Assembly: GCA_011321935.1 (NCBI GenBank)
Contig: DROJ01000062.1
Location: 1 to 40,210, forward strand
DNA length: 40,210 nt
Direction: 5' to 3'
Origin: Bacteroidota bacterium
Lineage (GTDB): Bacteria > Bacteroidota > Bacteroidia > Chitinophagales > Saprospiraceae
This document shows positions 8,165 through 15,552 of the stretch, piece after piece. How positions within the stretch are numbered: the first letter of the stretch is position 1; each line of letters starts with the position of its first letter. A model generated the notes under the pieces. The model was not told the DNA's origin and made no database searches. It saw nothing but the letters and a program-made list of their open reading frames with translations. The translations under genes and the position numbers were made by a program.

Positions 8165-9115
8165 ATGAAAGAGACATTCATCCTCCCTTTTTTCATTTTT
8201 ATTTTTTGCTTCGCAAACCTTCCGCTACAAGCCCAATACAACGGCCAAGAAGACGAGGGCGAATTTTTCCTCGGGAGCATCTCGCCTGTCGTTTTGGAAA
8301 AAGACGCCACCGAGATCAACTTCATCAATTCGCTCAGTTCCTTTTGGATCGCTTACCACGAATTTGTCCCCTCCACCATCAGCACGCGCATTGCCGACCG
8401 CAGCCGTTTTTCCCGCTTCGACCAATTGCTGCGCGTGTCGCACGGCTTTGCAAGAAGCGGCCGTTGGGACATCGGCGCCGACTTCCGCGTGGTGCATACC
8501 CGCCTCGACGGGGAGGCCAAAAGCTCGCCCTTCCGGGTACTCGGCAACAACACCGAGAGCGGCCAAAGCAACCGTTCCCTCGCTTCCATCGGCCTGCGAA
8601 CGCGGGTCATGCCATTTGAGGACGCGCCCGAACTGACCCTGCAGGGCAGCTTCAATTACCCGATGGCAAAAGACCCCGAAACGAGGAGGAGTATCGGCGT
8701 GGACAGGAGCCAAGTTGGGTTGATGGCCACTTATTTCCAAAGTTTCAATTCCGATACTTATTATTTTTTGCAGGGCGAATGGAACATCTTTTTGGCCAAC
8801 GGAGACCACGACCAAACGACCCACCTCTCCGCACTCAACGGCTACCTCGTTTTTGGCCTGATGCAAAAACAGTTTTTCATTTTCCCCGGGCTGACCTATG
8901 TGAACACCTTCCAGCGGTTTTCGTCGGGCGGAGGTTTCAAAAGGATCAACCAACAGCTTTATGGCGGCCTCGGCGGCCAATGGCAGATCGGGCGTACATT
9001 GGGGCTTTCCCTCTTTTTACAAAAGCCGTTTATCTTTGAAAGCGGCAGCCAGTTTTCGGAATGGGTGAGGGAGAGTTATAGCTCGGTGACGGTGGGGGTG
9101 CGGGTTTTGTTGTAA
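8165..9115 (+). CDS. Predicted outer-membrane beta-barrel protein
   Basis: A 316-residue protein with a signal peptide (ILPFFIFIFCFANLPLQAQ, cleavage near residue 24). It then has alternating polar/hydrophobic strands with aromatic girdles (WDIGADFRVVHTRL, YFLQGEWNIFL, FFIFPGLTYVNTF, LYGGLGGQWQIGRTLGLSLF) and ends in a final strand SSVTVGVRVLL. This is the look of a small outer-membrane barrel. No catalytic motif is visible and the family is not recognised. It follows two metalloprotease lipoproteins on the same strand but is separated from them by a terminator and a repeat, so an operon link is weak. It faces the minus-strand gene at 9306 across a perfect palindrome. Confidence 0.8.
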   Translation: MKETFILPFFIFIFCFANLPLQAQYNGQEDEGEFFLGSISPVVLEKDATEINFINSLSSFWIAYHEFVPSTISTRIADRSRFSRFDQLLRVSHGFARSGRWDIGADFRVVHTRLDGEAKSSPFRVLGNNTESGQSNRSLASIGLRTRVMPFEDAPELTLQGSFNYPMAKDPETRRSIGVDRSQVGLMATYFQSFNSDTYYFLQGEWNIFLANGDHDQTTHLSALNGYLVFGLMQKQFFIFPGLTYVNTFQRFSSGGGFKRINQQLYGGLGGQWQIGRTLGLSLFLQKPFIFESGSQFSEWVRESYSSVTVGVRVLL

Positions 9116-9172
9116 AATAAAAGGAAACATTTCTACTTTTTAACCTCCCATAATAAATGCGCGAAAATATCC

Positions 9173-9242
9173 GCTCGACTCCTTGCCCTTCCGAAAGAGG
9201 GGGAATTAATTCCCCCTCTTTCGGAAGGGCAAGGAGTCGAGC
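9173..9242. repeat. 70-bp perfect palindrome between convergent genes
   Basis: Every base pairs about the centre at 9207/9208 (core GGGGGAATTAATTCCCCC). It lies in the gap between two convergent genes, where the RNA hairpin could end transcription from both sides. A sister element at 24955-25024 has the same length and core. Confidence 0.95.
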
Positions 9243-9305
9243 TAACCGATTCGGCTATTTATCTTAAAAATGATACAGGCATTTTCAAAAATGCCTCCCT
9301 CCCCT

Positions 9306-10181
9306 TTACTCTTGCTGGTACATCACCAACTGCCTTCCCGTTTGCTCCGAACGCAGCACCATCATGTACTTCCGCTCATCGGCCCAAGTGCCGCAGGGCA
9401 GCGGCTGCCATTCTTTATAACGGTCCGGTATTTCAATAAAAAAACCTTTGAACTCCTCGATGCCGAGGTCTTCGCCGTTGGGGTTGCCGGAAGTGCGGTC
9501 AATGAAAATGTGGATGAAATTGGCGTCCTTGTCAACGATGCCGGAAACGGGGTGGGCATGGTAAAAAGTAGATGCAGCAGGGCAGGCAACGCCGAGGGCG
9601 GGGAGCAGTTCTCTGACGCCCAGTTCAAAACTGCCGTTGAGTTCGGCCTCAAATTCGTTCGAGCGCAAGACCTTCGTTTCCTCATCGCCGTTCATCACAA
9701 ATTTGAACCAGATGCAGTAATCTTGGTCGTCGGCACTGATCCAGGCATTGGTAACGGAAGGCGGGAAAATGCTCGCCGAAAAGGTAGGGATGATAACTTC
9801 TGGAGGCGCCGGCGGAATGAAGCCCGGCGTATTGAAATAATCAGCAGCGTCGGTAACAACAAAAGGCACCCTCACCTCATCATCGCAATCCGGTTCTTCT
9901 ATCCTGATGCTGTGCTCGCCGTTCGGCAGGCTGGCAGGCACGGTGGCAAGCAGTCCCCAACCGTCCACATAAGTCACCTTTTCGGCTTCCACATCATCAA
10001 ACATGACCCTCCTGCCGCGCAGCGAAGCGTTGTTGCCCTCGTCGGTTATCAGCACTTCAAAACCCGCCGGGCAGGCAGGCGGCTGTACTTGTAGGTTAAA
10101 AATGGAAATACATTCGGGGTTGCAGGTGAGTTGGCCCACGGCCAATAAAGCAATGAAAAAAAGATGAATGTTCGATTTCAT
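9306..10181 (-). CDS. Exported protein of unknown function with an N-terminal IPT/Ig-like region
   Basis: A 291-residue protein with an N-terminal export signal (MKSNIHLFFIALLAVGQLTC). The Cys at residue 20 could be lipidated, although QLTC is a poor lipobox. Residues ~30-110 (RGRRVMFDDVEAEKVTYVDG, LPNGEHSIRIE) resemble a small Ig/IPT-TIG-like beta domain. The remainder has several Cys residues and no known catalytic motif. It is the last of three minus-strand genes (12169, 11396, 10181), and a dyad separates it from the gene upstream, so co-transcription is possible but not certain. No function is assigned. Confidence 0.72.
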   Translation of the reverse strand: MKSNIHLFFIALLAVGQLTCNPECISIFNLQVQPPACPAGFEVLITDEGNNASLRGRRVMFDDVEAEKVTYVDGWGLLATVPASLPNGEHSIRIEEPDCDDEVRVPFVVTDAADYFNTPGFIPPAPPEVIIPTFSASIFPPSVTNAWISADDQDYCIWFKFVMNGDEETKVLRSNEFEAELNGSFELGVRELLPALGVACPAASTFYHAHPVSGIVDKDANFIHIFIDRTSGNPNGEDLGIEEFKGFFIEIPDRYKEWQPLPCGTWADERKYMMVLRSEQTGRQLVMYQQE

Positions 10182-10218
10182 AATATTGGGTTTTTTGAGT
10201 GAAAAAATTAAAGTTAAT

Positions 10219-10300
10219 GTCGCTGATGCCGATTTACAATTGCCGCTAATGCGCTAATAAATTCGTGCATTCGCAGCTCTTAAAAATGAACATCAGCGAC
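10219..10300. repeat. Short dyad flanking the 10181/10311 gap
   Basis: GTCGCTGATG (10219-10228) and CATCAGCGAC (10291-10300) are exact reverse complements 62 bp apart, lying between two minus-strand genes. It may be a small repeat element or a weak transcription end. Confidence 0.5.
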
Positions 10301-10310
10301 ACTTTCAAGA

Positions 10311-11396
10311 TCAAATGCTTTTGATCATTTGTCTCTTAAAAAGCCGGTTTTGTTCTTCCAGTTTGGGTATCGCTTGGTTGAGGAGAGAGAGAGTTCGGGC
10401 AGCCGCTTTTTTGGCCTCCTTTCTTATTTTGTTGCTGTTGGGCTGTCTGTAATATTCTTGCAATTGGCCTATCACGTCCCTGTTGTACTGCTTGATGATG
10501 ATGCGTTTGTGGATGTCCTCCAGCGCCTTTTTGAACAGGGCACCGGCATCGTTTTCCAAAAGCTCGCTGTCCCAGTAATTCCTGATATTGAGCAGGTAAT
10601 TTGCATGGTTGCCGTTGAGCTTTTCGAATGCCTCTCCATAGGCATTGTTTTTTTTGTTAAAATCCATTTGCGCGCCCTGCCCCCTGAAGTAGTCGTCGAA
10701 ATGGGCAAGCCAATCGCGGAGGTCTTTTAGTTTTACGATATAGTCCTCCATCGTTGATGAAATTTCGAGCTGGTACTGCTGCTGCCGCAAATACTTTTCC
10801 TCCAAAGCAAGGAACAGTTCGGCTTCCAGTTCAGCGTTCTTTTTTTTCAGTTCTTCGGCCTTTTCGTTGGCTTTGTCAAGTTCATCGCCTGCCGATTGCA
10901 GTTCTTTTTCCAAACCTTCCACCTGTTGTTCCAGGTCGAGTATTTTGTCCAGCATCTGCTTGTGCATTTCCGTCATTTGGCGTTTGGTGAGGCGGTGCTT
11001 TCGTTCGGTGTTTTTCAGTTTTTGGTTGAGTTCGTCCACCTTTTTGCGGAGTTTCTTATTGTCTGCTTCGCAAACTTTGATGTCGAGAAAACCTGATGGC
11101 GGGATGGGCAAATAGCCATTGAGTGGGGCGATCATCGGGTGGGGGCAGTTTTCCAAAATGATGGTGACGGATTCTTTGTCCAGGGGCAAGTTCAAAAGGA
11201 AACTGCCGTCAGTCCCCGTGATGTCATAGTCCTCGCCGATTGCGTTCACGGTGATGTCGGGGATGCCGACCAATTTACCGTCGGTCATCATTACGACACG
11301 TCCGCTCACTTCCATCGTTTGTTGTGAAAAAAGCTGAAAAGGCAAGGTCAGCAGGAGGAACCATATGTGAATCTTGATTGGAGTAGGGGTATTCAT
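10311..11396 (-). CDS. Exported coiled-coil protein with carboxypeptidase-regulatory-like domain
   Basis: A 361-residue protein. A signal peptide (IWFLLLTLPFQLFSQ, cut near residue 25) is followed by a regulatory-like beta domain (residues ~28-105: VSGRVVMMTDGKLVGIPDIT, TGTDGSFLLNLP). A long coiled coil (~110-215, rich in E, K, L and Q heptads) comes next, then an alpha-helical C-terminal region (~215-361). It is probably periplasmic or anchored through a partner. The gene starts 50 nt after the stop of the EAD11-like membrane protein and shares with it a beta domain of the same general type, so the two likely act together. No enzyme motif is visible and the family is not recognised. Confidence 0.8.
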   Translation of the reverse strand: MNTPTPIKIHIWFLLLTLPFQLFSQQTMEVSGRVVMMTDGKLVGIPDITVNAIGEDYDITGTDGSFLLNLPLDKESVTIILENCPHPMIAPLNGYLPIPPSGFLDIKVCEADNKKLRKKVDELNQKLKNTERKHRLTKRQMTEMHKQMLDKILDLEQQVEGLEKELQSAGDELDKANEKAEELKKKNAELEAELFLALEEKYLRQQQYQLEISSTMEDYIVKLKDLRDWLAHFDDYFRGQGAQMDFNKKNNAYGEAFEKLNGNHANYLLNIRNYWDSELLENDAGALFKKALEDIHKRIIIKQYNRDVIGQLQEYYRQPNSNKIRKEAKKAAARTLSLLNQAIPKLEEQNRLFKRQMIKSI

Positions 11397-11446
11397 AGTT
11401 TTGATTTATAGTCAAATATACATTAAAAATAATGTTTCCGCAAACC

Positions 11447-12169
11447 TCAATTGCCCGAAACAACCAGTTCCCTGAAGTGGGCTTCCGTTAATTTGACATT
11501 GGGAAGGGTGGTTGACCTTCGGTTTATTTTCACTTTTGGGGTGACTAATTTATTGATATCCGATGCGAAAATTTCCAATGTAAACTGCCCCCTTCGGTTG
11601 GTGGTAGCAAAGTATTTGTTGTCGAGGTTTTCGATCCTGATTTCTGCGTTTGGGGCAGGTATTTTTTTTGCACCGATTACCAGCCTCCCTTTCAAGGCCA
11701 CTTTTTTCTTTTCTTTTTGGACGGGGCGGGTTGTTGTTGCCGGCTCTTTTTGGGTCGCTTTGCCGCTGTTCAAAATTTTAGGGACAGCTACGGCCCCACC
11801 AATAACCAAAATAGCGAGCAAAGCCCAAAGCCATTTTTTCGGAAAACTTGTAGCTGGTGCTTTTTTTTGTGCAGGCGGCGGCACCACTTCCTCTGCCCTC
11901 ATTGGCCGTTCCCCCCGTTCTATCTGTTCCGTCAGGTCAACGATGCGCCGCGAAATCTTTGCCCACCCGATGCGCTCCTCGCCTGCACTGAGTATGCCGT
12001 CAATGGAGTCGTGCTGCAAAATCTCCAACTGGTTTTTCAGCAGCAAAGCCGATTTATAATGGGCATCTTCCGAGTTTTTGGCGAGTTTCAAAAGCAGGTC
12101 GGCAGCGTCTTCGGTCTTGCCGCTGGCGAGCAGTTCTTTTACTTGATCGAGTCTTGATGGAATGGGCAT
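11447..12169 (-). CDS. EAD11-like / transmembrane / regulatory-beta-domain protein
   Basis: A 240-residue protein in three parts. Residues 1-85 (VKELLASGKTEDAADLLLKL, then KSALLLKNQLEILQHDSIDG and a final helix ending DLTEQIE) resemble effector-associated domain 11. That is a small adaptor domain known from Bacteroidota conflict systems, where it recruits an effector carrying a matching domain. A proline/lysine linker leads to one membrane segment (LWALLAILVIGGAVAVPKIL, ~113-132, preceded by KK, so the N-terminus is in the cytoplasm). Residues ~155-235 (LKGRLVIGAKKIPAPNAEIR, FATTNRRGQFTLEIF) form a carboxypeptidase-regulatory-like domain in the periplasm. It is the first gene of a minus-strand group and diverges from blaI. 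The EAD11 call is by sequence pattern only. Confidence 0.78.
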   Translation of the reverse strand: MPIPSRLDQVKELLASGKTEDAADLLLKLAKNSEDAHYKSALLLKNQLEILQHDSIDGILSAGEERIGWAKISRRIVDLTEQIERGERPMRAEEVVPPPAQKKAPATSFPKKWLWALLAILVIGGAVAVPKILNSGKATQKEPATTTRPVQKEKKKVALKGRLVIGAKKIPAPNAEIRIENLDNKYFATTNRRGQFTLEIFASDINKLVTPKVKINRRSTTLPNVKLTEAHFRELVVSGN

Positions 12170-12283
12170 AATGTGGTCAGTCCTTTTTGTTTTTTAAAAA
12201 TTTGCGGAGCAATTTAGAAAGTTTATTTCAATTTCTGCCCAATCATTCAACAAAACGCATTTATAATGGTGTCCGGTGGAATA

Positions 12284-12297
12284 ACGTATTTTTACGT
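12284..12297. promoter_or_regulatory. Candidate operator dyad in the EAD11/blaI divergent region
   Basis: ACGTA-TTTT-TACGT is a 5-bp inverted repeat about 45-55 bp upstream of the putative blaI -7 box, in the 207-nt divergent gap. BlaI-type proteins bind short dyads, so autoregulation is plausible, but the sequence does not match the known TACAnnTGTA pattern. Confidence 0.3.
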
Positions 12298-12316
12298 CAT
12301 AAATCGTAATTAAAAG

Positions 12317-12347
12317 TTGTTTGGCCAAAAAATAAATTATACCTTTG
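12317..12347 (+). promoter_or_regulatory. Bacteroidota-type promoter for the blaI/M56 pair
   Basis: TTG at 12317-12319, a 20-nt spacer and TACCTTTG at 12340-12347 fit the TTG / TAnnTTTG consensus. The predicted transcript starts near 12354, about 23 nt before the ATG at 12377. Confidence 0.6.
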
Positions 12348-12376
12348 TTCCAGATTATCAAAAAAAGCCCATCACA

Positions 12377-12736
12377 ATGACTCAACTGACAAAAGCAGAA
12401 GAAGAAATCATGCACATCATTTGGCGGCTGGGCCGCTGCATCGTGAGCGATATTTTAAAAGAAATAAAAAGGGAAAGCGGCAAGCCGCCGCACAGCACCA
12501 TCTCGTCCATCGTGCGCATCTTGGAAAGCAAGGGCTTCCTGTCGCACAAGGCATATGGCCGCACCTATGAATATTTCCCCATCGTCTCGAAAGAGGATTA
12601 CACCAAAAAGACGCTCAACAAACTGGTCTCCAATTACTTCGGGGGCTCCATGAGCAAGCTCGTTTCCTTTTTGGTAAAAGAGGAAAAAATAGACATGGAC
12701 GAGCTGTCGGAGATGATCGAGAAAATGAAAAATTGA
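12377..12736 (+). CDS. BlaI/MecI-family transcriptional repressor
   Basis: A 119-residue protein starting MTQLTKAEEEIMHIIWRLG. This is the classic BlaI winged-helix opening, followed by ISSIVRILESKGFLSHKAYG (recognition helix and wing) and a C-terminal dimerisation/cleavage region. I chose the ATG at 12377 over an in-frame TTG at 12317 because the latter lies in the promoter and adds no conserved sequence. It pairs with the M56 membrane peptidase 79 nt downstream. Known logic: the M56 sensor responds to an envelope signal and triggers inactivation of the repressor. Targets here may be its own operon and perhaps the divergent EAD11 gene. Confidence 0.94.
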   Translation: MTQLTKAEEEIMHIIWRLGRCIVSDILKEIKRESGKPPHSTISSIVRILESKGFLSHKAYGRTYEYFPIVSKEDYTKKTLNKLVSNYFGGSMSKLVSFLVKEEKIDMDELSEMIEKMKN

Positions 12737-12747
12737 AAAAGCTATTG

Positions 12748-12794
12748 GCCGTTGGCTATTGGCTGTTGGCGTCGCCCGGCCAATAGCTAACGGC
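12748..12794. repeat. Small inverted repeat (GCTATTGGC family)
   Basis: GCCGTTGGCTATTGGC (from 12748) and GCCAATAGCTAACGGC (12779-12794) form an imperfect hairpin between blaI and the M56 gene. A related, shorter copy occurs at 22337-22369. Confidence 0.75.
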
Positions 12795-12815
12795 AAAAAG
12801 CAAAAGGCAAATTAA

Positions 12816-14888
12816 ATGCTTTCTTATCTACTCAAAGCCAGCCTTTGCTGGGCATTGTTTTATTTGCTCTACCACGCGTGGTTGGGCAAAGAAACCTTTT
12901 TCAAGGTCAACCGCTGGTACCTGATGGGCACTGCGCTGCTTGGCCTCGCCATCCCCGCCGTTGATTTCCAATGGCTGCTGCCGGCGCACGAAGAACCTGT
13001 CCTTTTTACCTATCTGCAGCCCATTACTATAGGTGTGGACCAATTGGAAGCGGCCGTCGTGACCACCTCCGCCGGGGCAAGCGGCTTCGATTGGTGGGCA
13101 CTTTTGGTCGCTGTTTATTGGACAGGGGCGGCGCTTGCTGCGCTGCGCTTCGGCCTTGGTCTTTTTAAAATAAACAAGCTGTTCAACAAGGGCGAAAAAC
13201 GGCGCCTGCCAAAATACATTTTCATAAACACGCCCTCCCGCCACGTCCCTTTTTCTTTTTTTAAAAACCTTTTTTGGAGCAAAAATTTTGAGGCCAGCGA
13301 CGAAGACCGGGAAAATATACTGCGCCACGAGGAGGCACATATTTTTCAATGGCACAGCGTGGATGTCGTTCTGTTTGAACTGCTCGGCGTGCTGTTTTGG
13401 TGCAGCCCCTTCATTTACCTCTACAAAAAAGCGGTGAAAACGACCCACGAATACCTCGCCGACGACTACGTGCTGGCGCAGGCCGACCGCAAAGATTATG
13501 GCCGCCTGCTGCTGCGCCAATCGCAGGCGCACATGCCGATCCCCATTTCCAATTCACTATTTTCTTCACAATTAAAACAACGTATTGTTATGATGACTAA
13601 AAACAAATCTTCCAAGGCCGCTTCGCTAAAATACCTGGCGGGGCTGCCATTGCTGGCACTGCTTTTCCTTGCTTTTTCTTTTAATGAAAAAATGCCCAAC
13701 GGGCAGGAGGGCATGCAGGCCGGTTTTAATGAAAAAATCACCACCGACACCTTCCCCGACGATGCCGTTTTCAAAGTGGTAGAGGAGGCGCCCCTCTTCC
13801 CCGGCTGCGAAGAAGTTGCCGGTGAGACAGCTAAAAAACGATGCTCCGACACCAAGATGCTGGACTTCATTTATTCAAATATAAAATACCCGCAAGAAGC
13901 CCGCGACAAGGGTACAGAAGGCATGATCGTCGTTAAATTTATCGTCGAAAAAGATGGCAGTATCAGCAATGCGGAAGTGATCCGTTCCATCGGGGACGGC
14001 TGCGACGAGGAGGTGCTGCGGGTGGTCGGCATGATGCCCAATTGGACACCGGGCAGGCAGCGGGGCAAAGAGGTGAGGGTGCAGTTCAACTTGCCTGTAA
14101 AATTTAAACTGGACAGTTCCTCTCCCCCCCTTCCAAACCCAAATTTCAATGATGGGGAGGAATTTTTTAAAGTGGTCGAAGACATGCCCCTCTTCCCCGG
14201 CTGCGATAATTTGACGGACAAAAAAGAGCGCACAAAATGCTCCCAAGAAAGGATGCTCGACTTTATTTATTCAAATATAAAGTACCCACAGGCCGCCCGT
14301 GACAAAGGCATTCAGGGCATGGCCATCGTCCAGTTTATCATTGAAAAAGACGGCAGCCTTTCTGGTGCAAAGATGTTACGTTCTATTGGTGGGGGTTGCG
14401 ATGAAGAAGTGATGAGACTGGTCGGCATGATGCCTAAATGGACGCCGGGCAAGCAGCGGGGAAGAGAGGTGAGGGTGCAGTTCAATTTGCCTGTCAAGTT
14501 CAAATTGGAAGGCGAAAGCAAGATCATCAGCACCGATGGCAAAATGAACAAAATCCCATTAAATGAGGGCCCCGGAGAAATAGAAACAGGCAAGGACTTA
14601 ATTGTTGCCGATAACGTAGTTGACATCTTCGAGGCATACCCCAACCCAAGCAGCCAAAACGGCTTCACCTTAAAATTCAAAACACAGGCCGGCCCCGTAC
14701 AAATAAAGGTCGTTGACATGGCGGGCAGAGAATTGGCCAACCTCCCGTTCAAAGATTACGACGGCACGGAACAGGAAGCGAGGTTCGATGGGTTGTTCCA
14801 AAAAAATGCGCAGCGGGGAACGGTATTCGTCACTTTGATGGACGGGAAAGGGAATACTTTGAAAGGTATCAAAGTCGTGGTTCAGTAG
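12816..14888 (+). CDS. M56 peptidase fused to two TonB-C domains and a T9SS-like tail
   Basis: A 690-residue protein. Residues 1-290 form a BlaR1-type M56 sensor: N-terminal membrane helices (MLSYLLKASLCWALFYLLYH; WWALLVAVYWTGAALAAL), the zinc motif HEEAH (H171, E172, H175), and a last membrane helix (SLKYLAGLPLLALLFLAFSF, ~269-288). In the periplasm follow two near-identical ~115-residue TonB C-terminal-like domains (~318-430 and ~450-562; both have FKVVE, PLFPGC, MLDFIYSNIKYPQ, ARDKG and VRVQFNLPVKFKL), clearly an internal duplication. Residues ~602-690 (AYPNPSSQNGFTLKF to GIKVVVQ) look like a T9SS type A sorting domain. M56 plus TonB-C is common in Bacteroidota; the duplication and the CTD-like tail are unusual. 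Partner: the BlaI repressor upstream. Confidence 0.92.
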   Translation: MLSYLLKASLCWALFYLLYHAWLGKETFFKVNRWYLMGTALLGLAIPAVDFQWLLPAHEEPVLFTYLQPITIGVDQLEAAVVTTSAGASGFDWWALLVAVYWTGAALAALRFGLGLFKINKLFNKGEKRRLPKYIFINTPSRHVPFSFFKNLFWSKNFEASDEDRENILRHEEAHIFQWHSVDVVLFELLGVLFWCSPFIYLYKKAVKTTHEYLADDYVLAQADRKDYGRLLLRQSQAHMPIPISNSLFSSQLKQRIVMMTKNKSSKAASLKYLAGLPLLALLFLAFSFNEKMPNGQEGMQAGFNEKITTDTFPDDAVFKVVEEAPLFPGCEEVAGETAKKRCSDTKMLDFIYSNIKYPQEARDKGTEGMIVVKFIVEKDGSISNAEVIRSIGDGCDEEVLRVVGMMPNWTPGRQRGKEVRVQFNLPVKFKLDSSSPPLPNPNFNDGEEFFKVVEDMPLFPGCDNLTDKKERTKCSQERMLDFIYSNIKYPQAARDKGIQGMAIVQFIIEKDGSLSGAKMLRSIGGGCDEEVMRLVGMMPKWTPGKQRGREVRVQFNLPVKFKLEGESKIISTDGKMNKIPLNEGPGEIETGKDLIVADNVVDIFEAYPNPSSQNGFTLKFKTQAGPVQIKVVDMAGRELANLPFKDYDGTEQEARFDGLFQKNAQRGTVFVTLMDGKGNTLKGIKVVVQ

Positions 14889-14910
14889 TTTGGATTCTAT
14901 CATCAAAATG

Positions 14911-14945
14911 AAAAAGGAAATCGGCAATTTTCGGTTTCCTTTTTT
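14911..14945. terminator. Bidirectional terminator between convergent genes
   Basis: AAAAAGGAAATCG pairs with CGGTTTCCTTTTT around a short loop, giving A and T tracts on both sides. It lies between the stop at 14888 (plus) and the stop at 14973 (minus). Confidence 0.85.
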
Positions 14946-14972
14946 ATTTTGGAAATACGCCTTCTCCATGTT

Positions 14973-15551
14973 TTATGTCAACCGCCGCTCCACGGCCATC
15001 AGCCCTTCTACTTTTTTCAATAAATTTTTTGGCAAAAATGCCCGCCAGTTCACATCGTTGAATTGGTGTCCGAAGTTAAGGAAGAAGTCAAGCCGAGCAT
15101 CTTTCATTTCCTCTTCCACGTGCGGCAAGAGGTTGAGCAGGCAGACCCAGCCGCCATCCTCTTTCACATCATCGTACCACTCCTCATAATAGCAGTCGTC
15201 GGAGGCATGGAAGTTCAGCACGTTCTCCCCAATGATGATGAACTTGTTGATGCCCTCCGGCAGCATTTCGTCCACAACGTCCCTTTTCAAGAACATGACA
15301 TCGTTGTGCAGGCAGTCGTTCCATTCGCCGAACATTTCAAAAACAGCAAAGCCTTTTTTATAATCAACAAAAAGAACCTTCATATATAAGGTGGCCGAAC
15401 CAAAATTGTCCCACTGCGGGTGGATGAAATAATTGTATATTTTTTGGGTATAATAGAACTCGTCGTAGCTCCTCCCAAAGAATGGGGACAACTCGTCTTC
15501 GGCGGAAATATATTGGTCGCGCCAGCGGTGATATGGCTCTATATTGTGCAT
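14973..15551 (-). CDS. Conserved-looking cytoplasmic protein of unknown function
   Basis: A 192-residue acidic, aromatic-rich protein (MHNIEPYHRWRDQYISAEDE; FHASDDCYYEEWYDDV; DFFLNFGHQFNDVNWRAFLP) with no signal peptide, membrane segment or recognised motif. It starts one base after the stop of the upstream DUF2400 gene, so the two are almost certainly translated from one mRNA. I do not assign a function. The codon pattern and tight spacing make it a real gene. Confidence 0.85.
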   Translation of the reverse strand: MHNIEPYHRWRDQYISAEDELSPFFGRSYDEFYYTQKIYNYFIHPQWDNFGSATLYMKVLFVDYKKGFAVFEMFGEWNDCLHNDVMFLKRDVVDEMLPEGINKFIIIGENVLNFHASDDCYYEEWYDDVKEDGGWVCLLNLLPHVEEEMKDARLDFFLNFGHQFNDVNWRAFLPKNLLKKVEGLMAVERRLT

Positions 15552-15552
15552 T

